A stretch of DNA of 64,000 bases, from positions 17,465 to 81,464 of the forward strand of contig JAQVCU010000003.1 of assembly GCA_028689635.1 (NCBI GenBank), given 5' to 3'. Shown one piece after another: positions 1 to 7,097 of the stretch. Below the pieces are notes generated by a model. It had not been told where the DNA came from and did no database searches. It saw only the letters and a program-made list of their open reading frames with translations. Made by a program: the position numbers and the translations under genes. The stretch's first letter is position 1, and every line of letters begins with the position of its first letter. Source of the DNA: Oscillospiraceae bacterium. GTDB taxonomy: Bacteria; Bacillota; Clostridia; Oscillospirales; Ruminococcaceae.

Positions 1-576
1 ATGGATATGACCCTCATCAACGATTTTGTCATCGGCTTTATTCAGGGCGCACATGAGATCGACCCCGAAGTGAAGGTCTCCACCTCTTATGTTGGCTCCT
101 TTGACGATTCCGCCAAGGGCAAAGAGATGGCCACCACCCTGTAAAACGCGGGCTGCGACCTGGTTTATAACGGCGCGGGCAACGCCGGACTGGGCGTTTT
201 GGACGCTGCCAAAGAGCAGCTGAAATACGCCATCGGCACCGACTCTGACCAATCCCTCCTGTTTGCCGACGATGAAGTAAAGGCAAACCTGATCCTGACC
301 AGCCAGCTCAAACGCATCGACGCCACCATCGTGACCGTGGTGCAGGGCATGATCGACGGCACCCAGGCCTTTGGCTCCGGCGCCACCTTCGGTATCAAAG
401 AAGGCGCGATCTGCCTTTCCGACAACGACTACTACAAAGCCAACGTCTCTCAGGAGATGCGCGACAAGGTAGCCGAGCTGGAGCAGAAGGTACTCAACGG
501 CGAGATCGTTGTTGACACCGCCTACGGCATGGATACCGACGCCATCAAGGCCGCTATCGACGCTGCCAGACCCTAA
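1..576 (+). pseudogene. BMP-family nucleoside-binding lipoprotein, 3' part with an internal stop
   Basis: This is the C-terminal part of a BMP/PnrA-type substrate-binding lipoprotein. It would capture nucleosides outside the membrane for the ABC transporter encoded just downstream. The reading frame is open from base 1 to the stop at 574-576, except for a TAA at 142-144. The flanking residues (ATTL, stop, NAGCDLVYNGAG) match the family, where a Tyr normally sits at the stop position, so one base change of TAC or TAT to TAA explains it. The 5' end lies outside the window. The break may be a real nonsense mutation or a sequence error. The family call is firm; whether a functional protein is made is not. 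Confidence 0.8.
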
Positions 577-607
577 ATTCCACAAAAGATCAGGGCGTGT
601 TTCGTCC

Positions 608-646
608 GGGGCATTTCCGTCTTCCTGGACGGGGATGCCCTTTTGC
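608..646 (+). terminator. Intrinsic terminator between the BMP gene and the ABC ATPase gene
   Basis: A GGGCAT...ATGCCC stem, extended by CCGTC/GACGG, is followed by TTTT. It lies about 30 bases after the binding-protein gene. Partial termination here would give more binding protein than membrane components, a common arrangement for ABC importers. Confidence 0.6.
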
Positions 647-805
647 GGTTTTAAAAAGAAATCATCCCCTTTTCTTGCCACAAATCAGGGGCGGTCCCTG
701 TTGCTTTTTGTTGCTTTTTGTGGGACAATATTTTTGTTTCCGCCGGGGCCCCGAGGCCGTGCGGCGGAGGGATACGGATAAAAAAAGGAGAAAGGAAGCG
801 GTTCG

Positions 806-2410
806 GTGAAGCAGGAAATGATCCACCGGGACCCCGACGATTTCCCGATAGGCGAAGAGATCCTGCGCATGAGCGGGATCACGAAGGTTTACGGGAACGG
901 CGTTTTGGCCAACGAAAACGTGAATTTCAGCGTGAAGAAAGGCGAGATCCACGCCATTATGGGCGAAAACGGCGCCGGGAAATCCACTTTGATGAAGATC
1001 CTTTTTGGCAACGAGCAGCCGGACAGGGGCGAGATCTGCTTTAAAGGCAGGACGCAGACGATCGAAAGCCCCAAAAAGGCTGTAGAGCTTGGCATCGGTA
1101 TGGTGTACCAGCACTTCAACCTGGCGGAATCGCTGACGGTGGCGGAAAATATCGTGGTGGGGCAGGAGCCGGGCCGCGGGATCCTTTTCCGGCAGAAAAG
1201 CGCTTACGACGCCGTGGAGGAGCTGGCCCGGAAATACGCCTTTGACATCGACCCCAAAAGCCGGGTGCGAGATCTCTCCGTGGGCAAAAAGCAGAAGGTG
1301 GAGATCCTTAAGATCCTTTACCGCAACTCGGAGCTGATCATTTTGGACGAGCCCACCGCCGTGCTGACCCCTCAGGAGACGGAGGAGCTGTTCCATCAGC
1401 TGCTGCTGCTCAAGCAAAACGGATATACCATTATTTTTATCTCCCATAAGATCAACGAGGTCAAGACCATCTGCGACCGCATGACCATCATCCGGGCGGG
1501 GAAGACCCGCGGTACTTACGAGATCAGCGAGCTTTCCGCCAACGATATCTCGGTGCTGATGGTGGGGCGCGATGTGGTGCAAAAGATCGAAAAGCCGGCG
1601 GCAAAGCCCGGGAAAACGGTGCTTTCCGCCCGGGATCTGCGCTACCGAAACGAGCATGGGGCTGTGATGCTGGACGGCGTTTCCTTCGACCTGCGCCAGG
1701 GCGAGATCCTGGGCGTCGCGGGGGTGGAAGGCAGCGGGCAGCGGGAGCTGGCCGAGGCGGTTTCCGGCATGCTGCGCCCGGAGGGGGGCGCCGTTTATCT
1801 GGATGGCCGGGAAATTACCGGGAAAACGCCCGGCGAGGTGCGCGCTCTCGGTTTTTCCCATATCCATGAGGACCGGATGACCTATGGCGTCGCCAAAAAC
1901 GTCTCCATCACCGAGAATCTCATTGCCAACCGCTGCGCCAGCCCGGAATTGGGCGGCAAGGCCTTTTTTGACGGCAAAAAGACGTCTGCCCTGGCCCAAA
2001 AACTGGTGGAGGAATACCAGATCGTCTGCAAGACCCCTTCGGTGCCCGCCGGGATGCTTTCCGGCGGCAATATCCAGAAGGTGGTGGTGGCGCGGGAGAT
2101 GTCAGTGGAGCCGCAGGTGCTGCTTGCCAACCAGCCCACCCGGGGCATCGATGTGGGCGCGGTGGAGTTTATCCATGAGCGCCTGATCCGGGACAGCCGG
2201 GAAAAAGGCTGCGCGGTGCTGCTGATCTCTTCTGACCTCAACGAGGTGCTGGAGATGTCTGATTCGCTCCTTGTTATGTACAAGGGCCATATCTCCGGCT
2301 ATTTTGCGGATGTTTCTGCCCTGACAGAGCAGGAGCTGGGCCTTTATATGCTGGGGCTGAAGCGGCAAAGCGAGCAAGAACTGAAGGAGGCGCTCCATGA
2401 AAAAGTTTAA
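806..2410 (+). CDS. nupO: Nucleoside ABC transporter ATP-binding protein (BMP/NupO type)
   Basis: This 534-residue protein has two fused ATP-binding cassettes, as in RbsA-like and BMP-associated importers, and powers nucleoside uptake at the inner membrane face. The first Walker A is GENGAGKST at residues 53-61, with the D-loop region LDEPTAVLTPQE after it. The second P-loop is the degenerate GVEGSGQ at 306-312, usual for this class. The chosen start is GTG at 806, after a GGAGAAAGGAAG ribosome-binding site. ATGs at 818 and 869 are possible alternatives. Two permease genes follow with overlaps, so the order is binding protein, ATPase, permease, permease as in nupNOPQ. Nucleoside specificity is inferred from the family and from the phosphorylase genes downstream. 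Confidence 0.88.
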   Translation: MKQEMIHRDPDDFPIGEEILRMSGITKVYGNGVLANENVNFSVKKGEIHAIMGENGAGKSTLMKILFGNEQPDRGEICFKGRTQTIESPKKAVELGIGMVYQHFNLAESLTVAENIVVGQEPGRGILFRQKSAYDAVEELARKYAFDIDPKSRVRDLSVGKKQKVEILKILYRNSELIILDEPTAVLTPQETEELFHQLLLLKQNGYTIIFISHKINEVKTICDRMTIIRAGKTRGTYEISELSANDISVLMVGRDVVQKIEKPAAKPGKTVLSARDLRYRNEHGAVMLDGVSFDLRQGEILGVAGVEGSGQRELAEAVSGMLRPEGGAVYLDGREITGKTPGEVRALGFSHIHEDRMTYGVAKNVSITENLIANRCASPELGGKAFFDGKKTSALAQKLVEEYQIVCKTPSVPAGMLSGGNIQKVVVAREMSVEPQVLLANQPTRGIDVGAVEFIHERLIRDSREKGCAVLLISSDLNEVLEMSDSLLVMYKGHISGYFADVSALTEQELGLYMLGLKRQSEQELKEALHEKV

Positions 2411-3473
2411 GCTGGATTTTAACCTGATCCGCACCCTGATCGCCATCGGCATCGCCCTGCTGCTGGCGCTGATCATCATTCTGCTGACCAGCGACGAGCC
2501 CTGGGCGGCCTTTGGGTATTTTATCGCGGGGCCCCTGCGCAACCCCAAACGCTTTGCCAATGTCATCGAGGCCATGCTGCCCCTGGTGTTTACGGGCCTT
2601 TCCGTTTCCATCATCGCCCGCACCGGCGTGTTCAACCTGGCTTCAGAGGGTTCGCTGTTCATCGGCGGCGCGGTGGCCGCCCTGTGCGGGGTGCTGCTGC
2701 CTTTGCCTTCCGTCATCTCCCCGGTGGTGATCCTGCTCATCGGCGGCCTGGCGGGGATGCTGGCGCTTTTGATCCCCACCCTTCTGCGGGTGAAATGGAA
2801 CGCCAACGAGATCGTTTCCTCCCTGATGCTCAACTATGTGCTCTATTATCTGGGCACCTTCCTCATCCGCACCTTCGTGCGGGATCCGGATTCCGGATAT
2901 CTTCAGTCCACCGCCTTTCACGCGGAGGCGGATCTGCCGGTGATCATCCCCGGTACCCGCATCCACGCCGGGGCCGCGGTGGCCCTGATCTGTGTGGTGG
3001 CGCTGTATTTGTTCCTTTTCCGCTCCCGCCTTGGCTATAAAATACGCATGGTGGGGGAGAACCCCAAATTTTCCTTTTATTCCGGGATCCCCTACGCCCT
3101 GAGCATTTTTGCGGCCCAGGCGGTGGCGGGCTTTGTCTGCGGTTTGGGCGGCGCCACCGAGATGCTGGGCATGTTTGACTGCTACAAATGGACGGGCCTG
3201 CCGGGCTACGGCTGGGACGGCATCATTGTGGCCACCCTGGCCCGCAATAACCCGGCCTGGGTGCCCCTGGGCGCTTTTTTCCTTGCCTATATGCGTGTGG
3301 GCGCCGATATCATGACTCGTATGACCGACGTCCAAAACGAGGTGGTCTCCATCATCCAGGGCGTTGTCATCATCCTTTTGGTGGCGGAGAGCTTTTTGGC
3401 CGGCTGGAAGAAACGCCGTACCTTTAAGGAAGCTACCGAGGGCGTGCAGCTGGAAGGGGGCGCAAAGGCATGA
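2397..3473 (+). CDS. nupP: Nucleoside ABC transporter permease (NupP-like)
   Basis: This 358-residue, very hydrophobic protein is an integral membrane permease of the BPD_transp_2 type that pairs with BMP binding proteins. Residues near RTGVFNLASEGSLFIGG and RMVGENPKFSFYSGI are typical of the family. The start ATG overlaps the ATPase gene by 14 bases and has an AAGGAGG site inside that gene, so the two are translationally coupled. The protein should form a heterodimer with the next gene product to make the membrane channel. Confidence 0.88.
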   Translation: MKKFKLDFNLIRTLIAIGIALLLALIIILLTSDEPWAAFGYFIAGPLRNPKRFANVIEAMLPLVFTGLSVSIIARTGVFNLASEGSLFIGGAVAALCGVLLPLPSVISPVVILLIGGLAGMLALLIPTLLRVKWNANEIVSSLMLNYVLYYLGTFLIRTFVRDPDSGYLQSTAFHAEADLPVIIPGTRIHAGAAVALICVVALYLFLFRSRLGYKIRMVGENPKFSFYSGIPYALSIFAAQAVAGFVCGLGGATEMLGMFDCYKWTGLPGYGWDGIIVATLARNNPAWVPLGAFFLAYMRVGADIMTRMTDVQNEVVSIIQGVVIILLVAESFLAGWKKRRTFKEATEGVQLEGGAKA

Positions 3474-4429
3474 ACGTTGGACAACTGATCTTTTCCACCA
3501 CCTTCCTCGCCACAGTGATCCGCATGACTACCCCCATCCTTTTTGCGGGCCTGGCGGGGCTGATCGCCAGCCAGGCGGGGGTCATGAACCTGGCGGTAGA
3601 GAGCATCATGCTTACCAGCGCCCTGGCCGGCGTGCTGATCAGCGCCTGGACGGGCAGCGCCTGGATCGGCCTTTTGGGGGCGGTGCTCATTGGGATCGGC
3701 ATGGGCTTTATCATTGCCTATACCGCTTTTACCCTCCATGCCGACATGGTGCTCAACGGCGTGGCCTTCAACCTGATGATGACCGGCGGCACCATGTTCC
3801 TGATGTATGTGGCCACCGGGCAAAAGGGGACTTCTACCGGCGTGCCCAGCAAGGTGCTGCCCACCGTCAGCATCCCCCTGCTTCGGGATATCCCCTACGT
3901 GGGCGAGGTGCTTTCCGGGCACAATGTGCTCACCTACATCGCCATGGCCTTTACGGTGCTGATGTTTTATTTCCTCTTTAAAACCAAGTTGGGCTTGCGT
4001 ATCCGCATGGTGGGAGAGAACCCCGCGGCGGCGGAATCGGTGGGCATCAATTCCAAAAAAATCAAATATCTGGCCATGTGCCTCAGCGGGATGTTCGCCG
4101 CTTTTGGCGGGGCCTATATGTCCATGGCCTATATGTCCTGGTTCCAGAACAACATCACCGCAGGGCGCGGCTTTATCGGGATGGCGGCCTCTGCCCTGGG
4201 GGGAAACATGCCTTTGGGGACGCTGATGGCCAGCCTGCTCTTTGGCGTCGCCGACGCTGTGGCCAACACCATCAGCAGCCTGAACCTGCCCAGCGAGCTG
4301 GTATCCATGCTGCCTTATGTGATCACCATCATCGGCCTGGTGTATTATTCCATTTATCTGGGAAGAAAAAAAGCCCCCTCTGCCAAGGCGGGGAAGGGCG
4401 CTAAAAAGGAAGAGGAGAAAACGGCATGA
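3470..4429 (+). CDS. nupQ: Nucleoside ABC transporter permease (NupQ-like)
   Basis: This 319-residue multi-pass permease is the partner of the preceding one. It carries the family stretches GVMNLAVESIMLTSAL and IRMVGENPAAAESVGI. It starts in an ATGA overlap with the upstream gene and ends in an ATGA overlap with the phosphorylase gene, tying import directly to nucleoside cleavage. The lysine-rich C-terminal tail (AKAGKGAKKEEEK) probably faces the cytoplasm. Confidence 0.88.
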   Translation: MNVGQLIFSTTFLATVIRMTTPILFAGLAGLIASQAGVMNLAVESIMLTSALAGVLISAWTGSAWIGLLGAVLIGIGMGFIIAYTAFTLHADMVLNGVAFNLMMTGGTMFLMYVATGQKGTSTGVPSKVLPTVSIPLLRDIPYVGEVLSGHNVLTYIAMAFTVLMFYFLFKTKLGLRIRMVGENPAAAESVGINSKKIKYLAMCLSGMFAAFGGAYMSMAYMSWFQNNITAGRGFIGMAASALGGNMPLGTLMASLLFGVADAVANTISSLNLPSELVSMLPYVITIIGLVYYSIYLGRKKAPSAKAGKGAKKEEEKTA

Positions 4430-5187
4430 CGAAAACGGTATTGGAACAGCTGCTCTCTGCCGCCCCCGGCAGCATCGCCCCTACGGTGATCCTGCCCGGC
4501 GACCCCCTGCGCGCCCAGTTTATTGCGGAGAACTTTTTGAAGGATCCCCGGCTGGTGAACGAAGCGCGGGGGATGCTTTGCTACACGGGCCTTTATGAAG
4601 GCGCGGCGGTGTCGGTACTGGGCACCGGTATGGGCACTTCCTCCATGACGGCCAGCGCGGTGGAGCTCATCGAGCGCTACGGCGCCAAAAACCTGATCCG
4701 GGTGGGCACCTGCGGCTCCTGGAACCCGCAGGTCCATGTGCGGGACGTGATCCTGGTGGAGGCGACGACCCTGGAGGGCAACGCCACCTACGATGATTTT
4801 GGCCTTTACGATTTTGTCCCCACGGCGGATCACAGCCTGCTCAAGTGCGCGTCCGACGCCGCCACGGCCTGCGGGATCCCCTACCGGGCGGGCGTTGTCA
4901 CCACCGGGGACTGCCTGCATCCGGAGGCCGAAATGGCCCAGCGCAACGGATATCTGTGGCAGAATCACGGGATCCTCGGCGTGGAGATGGAGGGGGCGTA
5001 CCTGTACGCCACGGCCTCCCGCTACGAGGATGTGCGGGCGCTGGCCATCGTCACCTGCAGCGATCACGCCCTTTACCGCGAGGAGGACGCCTCCTTTGAA
5101 GAGCGGCAGAAAAGCTTCTGCGATATGATGCGCATTGCCCTGGAAGTGGCAAAAGCGCAGGATAAAAAAGGAGGGTGCAAAGCATGA
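4426..5187 (+). CDS. DeoD-type nucleoside phosphorylase
   Basis: This 253-residue cytoplasmic enzyme is predicted to split nucleosides with phosphate into a free base and ribose-1-phosphate. Family landmarks are intact: the phosphate-site motif PGDPLRAQFIAE, the Arg of EARG, IRVGTCGS, the substrate motif VEMEGA, and the catalytic SD in VTCSDHAL. Substrate choice (purine nucleoside, uridine or methylthioadenosine) cannot be read from sequence. Being directly after the transporter and upstream of mtnA makes adenosine-type or methylthioadenosine-type substrates plausible. It is a different gene from the deoD at 11304. Confidence 0.8.
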   Translation: MTKTVLEQLLSAAPGSIAPTVILPGDPLRAQFIAENFLKDPRLVNEARGMLCYTGLYEGAAVSVLGTGMGTSSMTASAVELIERYGAKNLIRVGTCGSWNPQVHVRDVILVEATTLEGNATYDDFGLYDFVPTADHSLLKCASDAATACGIPYRAGVVTTGDCLHPEAEMAQRNGYLWQNHGILGVEMEGAYLYATASRYEDVRALAIVTCSDHALYREEDASFEERQKSFCDMMRIALEVAKAQDKKGGCKA

Positions 5188-5876
5188 GCATGTCTTTGGA
5201 AGCCCGGGCGGGCGATATCGCCCCGGCCGTTATCCTGACGCAGGACCCGCTGGACGCAAAATACATCGCCGAGACCCGTCTGGAGAACCCGGTGTGCCAC
5301 AACAAGGTGCGCAATATGCTGGGCTACACCGGGCTGTACCGCGGCAAAAGAGTATCGGTGCAGGGCGTGGGCATCGGCCCTGTCTCCGCGGGCATCTACA
5401 CCCAGGAGCTGGGGGAGGATTACGCCCCAGAACGTTTTATCAAGATCGAAATGGCCCAGTCCCTGCGCCCGGAGGTAAGGCCCGGCGATATTGTCCTGGC
5501 CCTCTCCGCCCACACCACCTCGCGGATGAACCGCCTGCGCTTTGGCGGGCGCGTTTTTCCGGCGGCGGCGGACTACGGGCTGCTGGACAGCGCCTATGAA
5601 CTTTGTAAAAAACAGGGATGGCCTGTCCAGGCGGGGCCGGTGGTATCGGCAGAGAGCCGTTTTGACCTGGAAACCGCCAAAAAGCTGGGGCATAGGGGCG
5701 CTTTGGCGCTGGATATGGAGACCAGCGTCGTCTACACCTCCGCCGCCCGTTTTGGGGTAAAAGCCCTGTCGGCGCTGGGGATCGTTTCCGGCGCGGAAAA
5801 TGAAAACGGCCTTGACGAAGAGGGCCGAAAAGCTCTGTACGAGCGCCTGATCGACCTGGCGCTGGCGCTGCTTTGA
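5184..5876 (+). CDS. Divergent DeoD-like protein, probably not a normal phosphorylase
   Basis: This 230-residue protein aligns along its length with DeoD-type phosphorylases, even in residue numbering. However, residue 20 is Gln instead of the phosphate-binding Gly, residue 24 is Asp instead of Arg, and residue 87 is Lys instead of Arg. The catalytic SD is replaced by SG in GIVSGAENENG. Arg43 and the MET segment remain. It may be a pseudoenzyme, a regulatory subunit of the neighbouring phosphorylase, or an enzyme with altered chemistry. The ATG at 5184 overlaps the previous stop and has AAAGGAGGG nine bases upstream. Confidence 0.75.
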   Translation: MSMSLEARAGDIAPAVILTQDPLDAKYIAETRLENPVCHNKVRNMLGYTGLYRGKRVSVQGVGIGPVSAGIYTQELGEDYAPERFIKIEMAQSLRPEVRPGDIVLALSAHTTSRMNRLRFGGRVFPAAADYGLLDSAYELCKKQGWPVQAGPVVSAESRFDLETAKKLGHRGALALDMETSVVYTSAARFGVKALSALGIVSGAENENGLDEEGRKALYERLIDLALALL

Positions 5877-5890
5877 CGGAGGGGAAAGAG

Positions 5891-6955
5891 ATGAGCGAAA
5901 ACCGTATCTGCGCTGTGCGTTTGGAAGATGAACACAGCGCCATGGCCATTTTGGATCAGACCCGGCTGCCCGGCGAGGTCAGCTACCTGACCCTCACCAC
6001 CCAGGAAGAGATCTGGGACGCGATTTACCGCCTGAAGGTGCGGGGCGCGCCTGCCATCGGCATCGCCGCCGCCTACGGCATCTATCTGGCGGCCAAAGCC
6101 ATCCAGGCGCAGGACCGGGCGGGGTTTGCCGCCCAGTTTCAAAAGGCGAAGGATTACCTTGCCTCCTCTCGTCCCACGGCGGTGAACCTTTTTTGGGCCC
6201 TGGAACGCATGCAGCGCCGCATGGAAGCGGAAGCGGCGGCGGGCCTTCCGGTAGGGGAGATCAAGGCCGCTCTGCGCGAAGAGGCGGACGCCATCTGCCG
6301 GGAGGACGAGGAAGTTTGCAAGGCCATTGGCGAAAACGCCCTGACCCTGCTGCGGCCCGGCATGGGCCTGATGACCCATTGCAACGCCGGGGCCATTGCC
6401 ACCGCCCGTTACGGCACCGCCCTGGCCCCCATGCATCTGGGGCAGGAGCGCGGCTATAACTTCAAGGTGTTTGCCGACGAGACCCGCCCCCTTTTGAAGG
6501 GCAGCCGTCTGACAGCCTGGGAATTGCATGAAGCGGGGGTGGACGTCACGGTCTGCTGCGACGGGATGTGCTCCAACGTGATGAAAAACGGCTGGGTGGA
6601 CGCCGTGCTGGTGGGCTGCGACCGGGTGGCCGCCAACGGGGACGCCGCCAACAAGATCGGCACCTCCACCCTTTCCATCGTGGCAAAGCATTACGGCGTT
6701 CCCTTTTATGTCTGCGCCCCCACTTCTACCATCGATATGGCCTGTAAAACGGGGGAAGATATCCACATCGAGCTGAGAAAACCGGAAGAGATTACCGAAA
6801 TGTGGTTTGAAAAGCCCATGGCGCCTGCGGGGGTCAAGGCATACAACCCGGCCTTCGACGTTACCGACGCCCAGTTTATCACGGCCATCATCACCGAAAA
6901 GGGGATCATTCGGCCGCCTTTTGCTCAGGGCCTTGCAAAGCTGATGGAAAAATAA
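5891..6955 (+). CDS. mtnA: S-methyl-5-thioribose-1-phosphate isomerase
   Basis: This 354-residue enzyme of the MtnA/eIF2B-alpha-like family is predicted to convert 5-methylthioribose-1-phosphate (or 5-deoxyribose-1-phosphate) to the ribulose-1-phosphate form. Motifs seen are VRGAPAIGIAAAYG near the N-terminus, THCNAGAIAT with the catalytic Cys, VGCDRVAANGD with the catalytic Asp, and NKIGTSTLS. The start follows GGAGGGGAAAG. It closes the nucleoside operon, so the base-free sugar phosphate made by the phosphorylase would be its substrate. No other methionine-salvage gene is visible nearby. Confidence 0.88.
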   Translation: MSENRICAVRLEDEHSAMAILDQTRLPGEVSYLTLTTQEEIWDAIYRLKVRGAPAIGIAAAYGIYLAAKAIQAQDRAGFAAQFQKAKDYLASSRPTAVNLFWALERMQRRMEAEAAAGLPVGEIKAALREEADAICREDEEVCKAIGENALTLLRPGMGLMTHCNAGAIATARYGTALAPMHLGQERGYNFKVFADETRPLLKGSRLTAWELHEAGVDVTVCCDGMCSNVMKNGWVDAVLVGCDRVAANGDAANKIGTSTLSIVAKHYGVPFYVCAPTSTIDMACKTGEDIHIELRKPEEITEMWFEKPMAPAGVKAYNPAFDVTDAQFITAIITEKGIIRPPFAQGLAKLMEK

Positions 6956-6973
6956 GCGGGCCTGCGGGCCGCG

Positions 6974-7011
6974 TCCGGCCCTCCGCGCGGCGGGGGGCCG
7001 GGATTTTTTTG
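6974..7011 (+). terminator. Terminator of the nucleoside/mtnA operon
   Basis: A long GC stem (CCGGCCC...GGGCCGG) is followed by seven T. It starts about 20 bases after the mtnA stop codon. Confidence 0.75.
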
Positions 7012-7030
7012 CCCGCCGGGACAAAGGCGG

Positions 7031-7059
7031 TTGGCAAGACGGGGCCCGGGTAGTACAAT
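7031..7059 (+). promoter_or_regulatory. Promoter of the ribosomal GTPase-NYN gene
   Basis: TTGGCA at 7031-7036 and TACAAT at 7054-7059 are separated by 17 bases. They sit just after the upstream terminator and about 40 bases before the start codon. Confidence 0.65.
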
Positions 7060-7097
7060 AGAAGGAGATCAAAAGTAATCAGGATAGGAACGATGGC

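Noticed and set aside
142..144. Recoding of the in-frame TAA in the BMP gene
   Set aside because: TAA is not a known selenocysteine or pyrrolysine codon, and there is no recoding hairpin. A Tyr codon mutation is simpler.
662..1999. Long open frame on the minus strand opposite the nucleoside ABC ATPase
   Set aside because: It is antisense to a gene with clear Walker motifs, has no family motif and reflects GC-rich codon structure.
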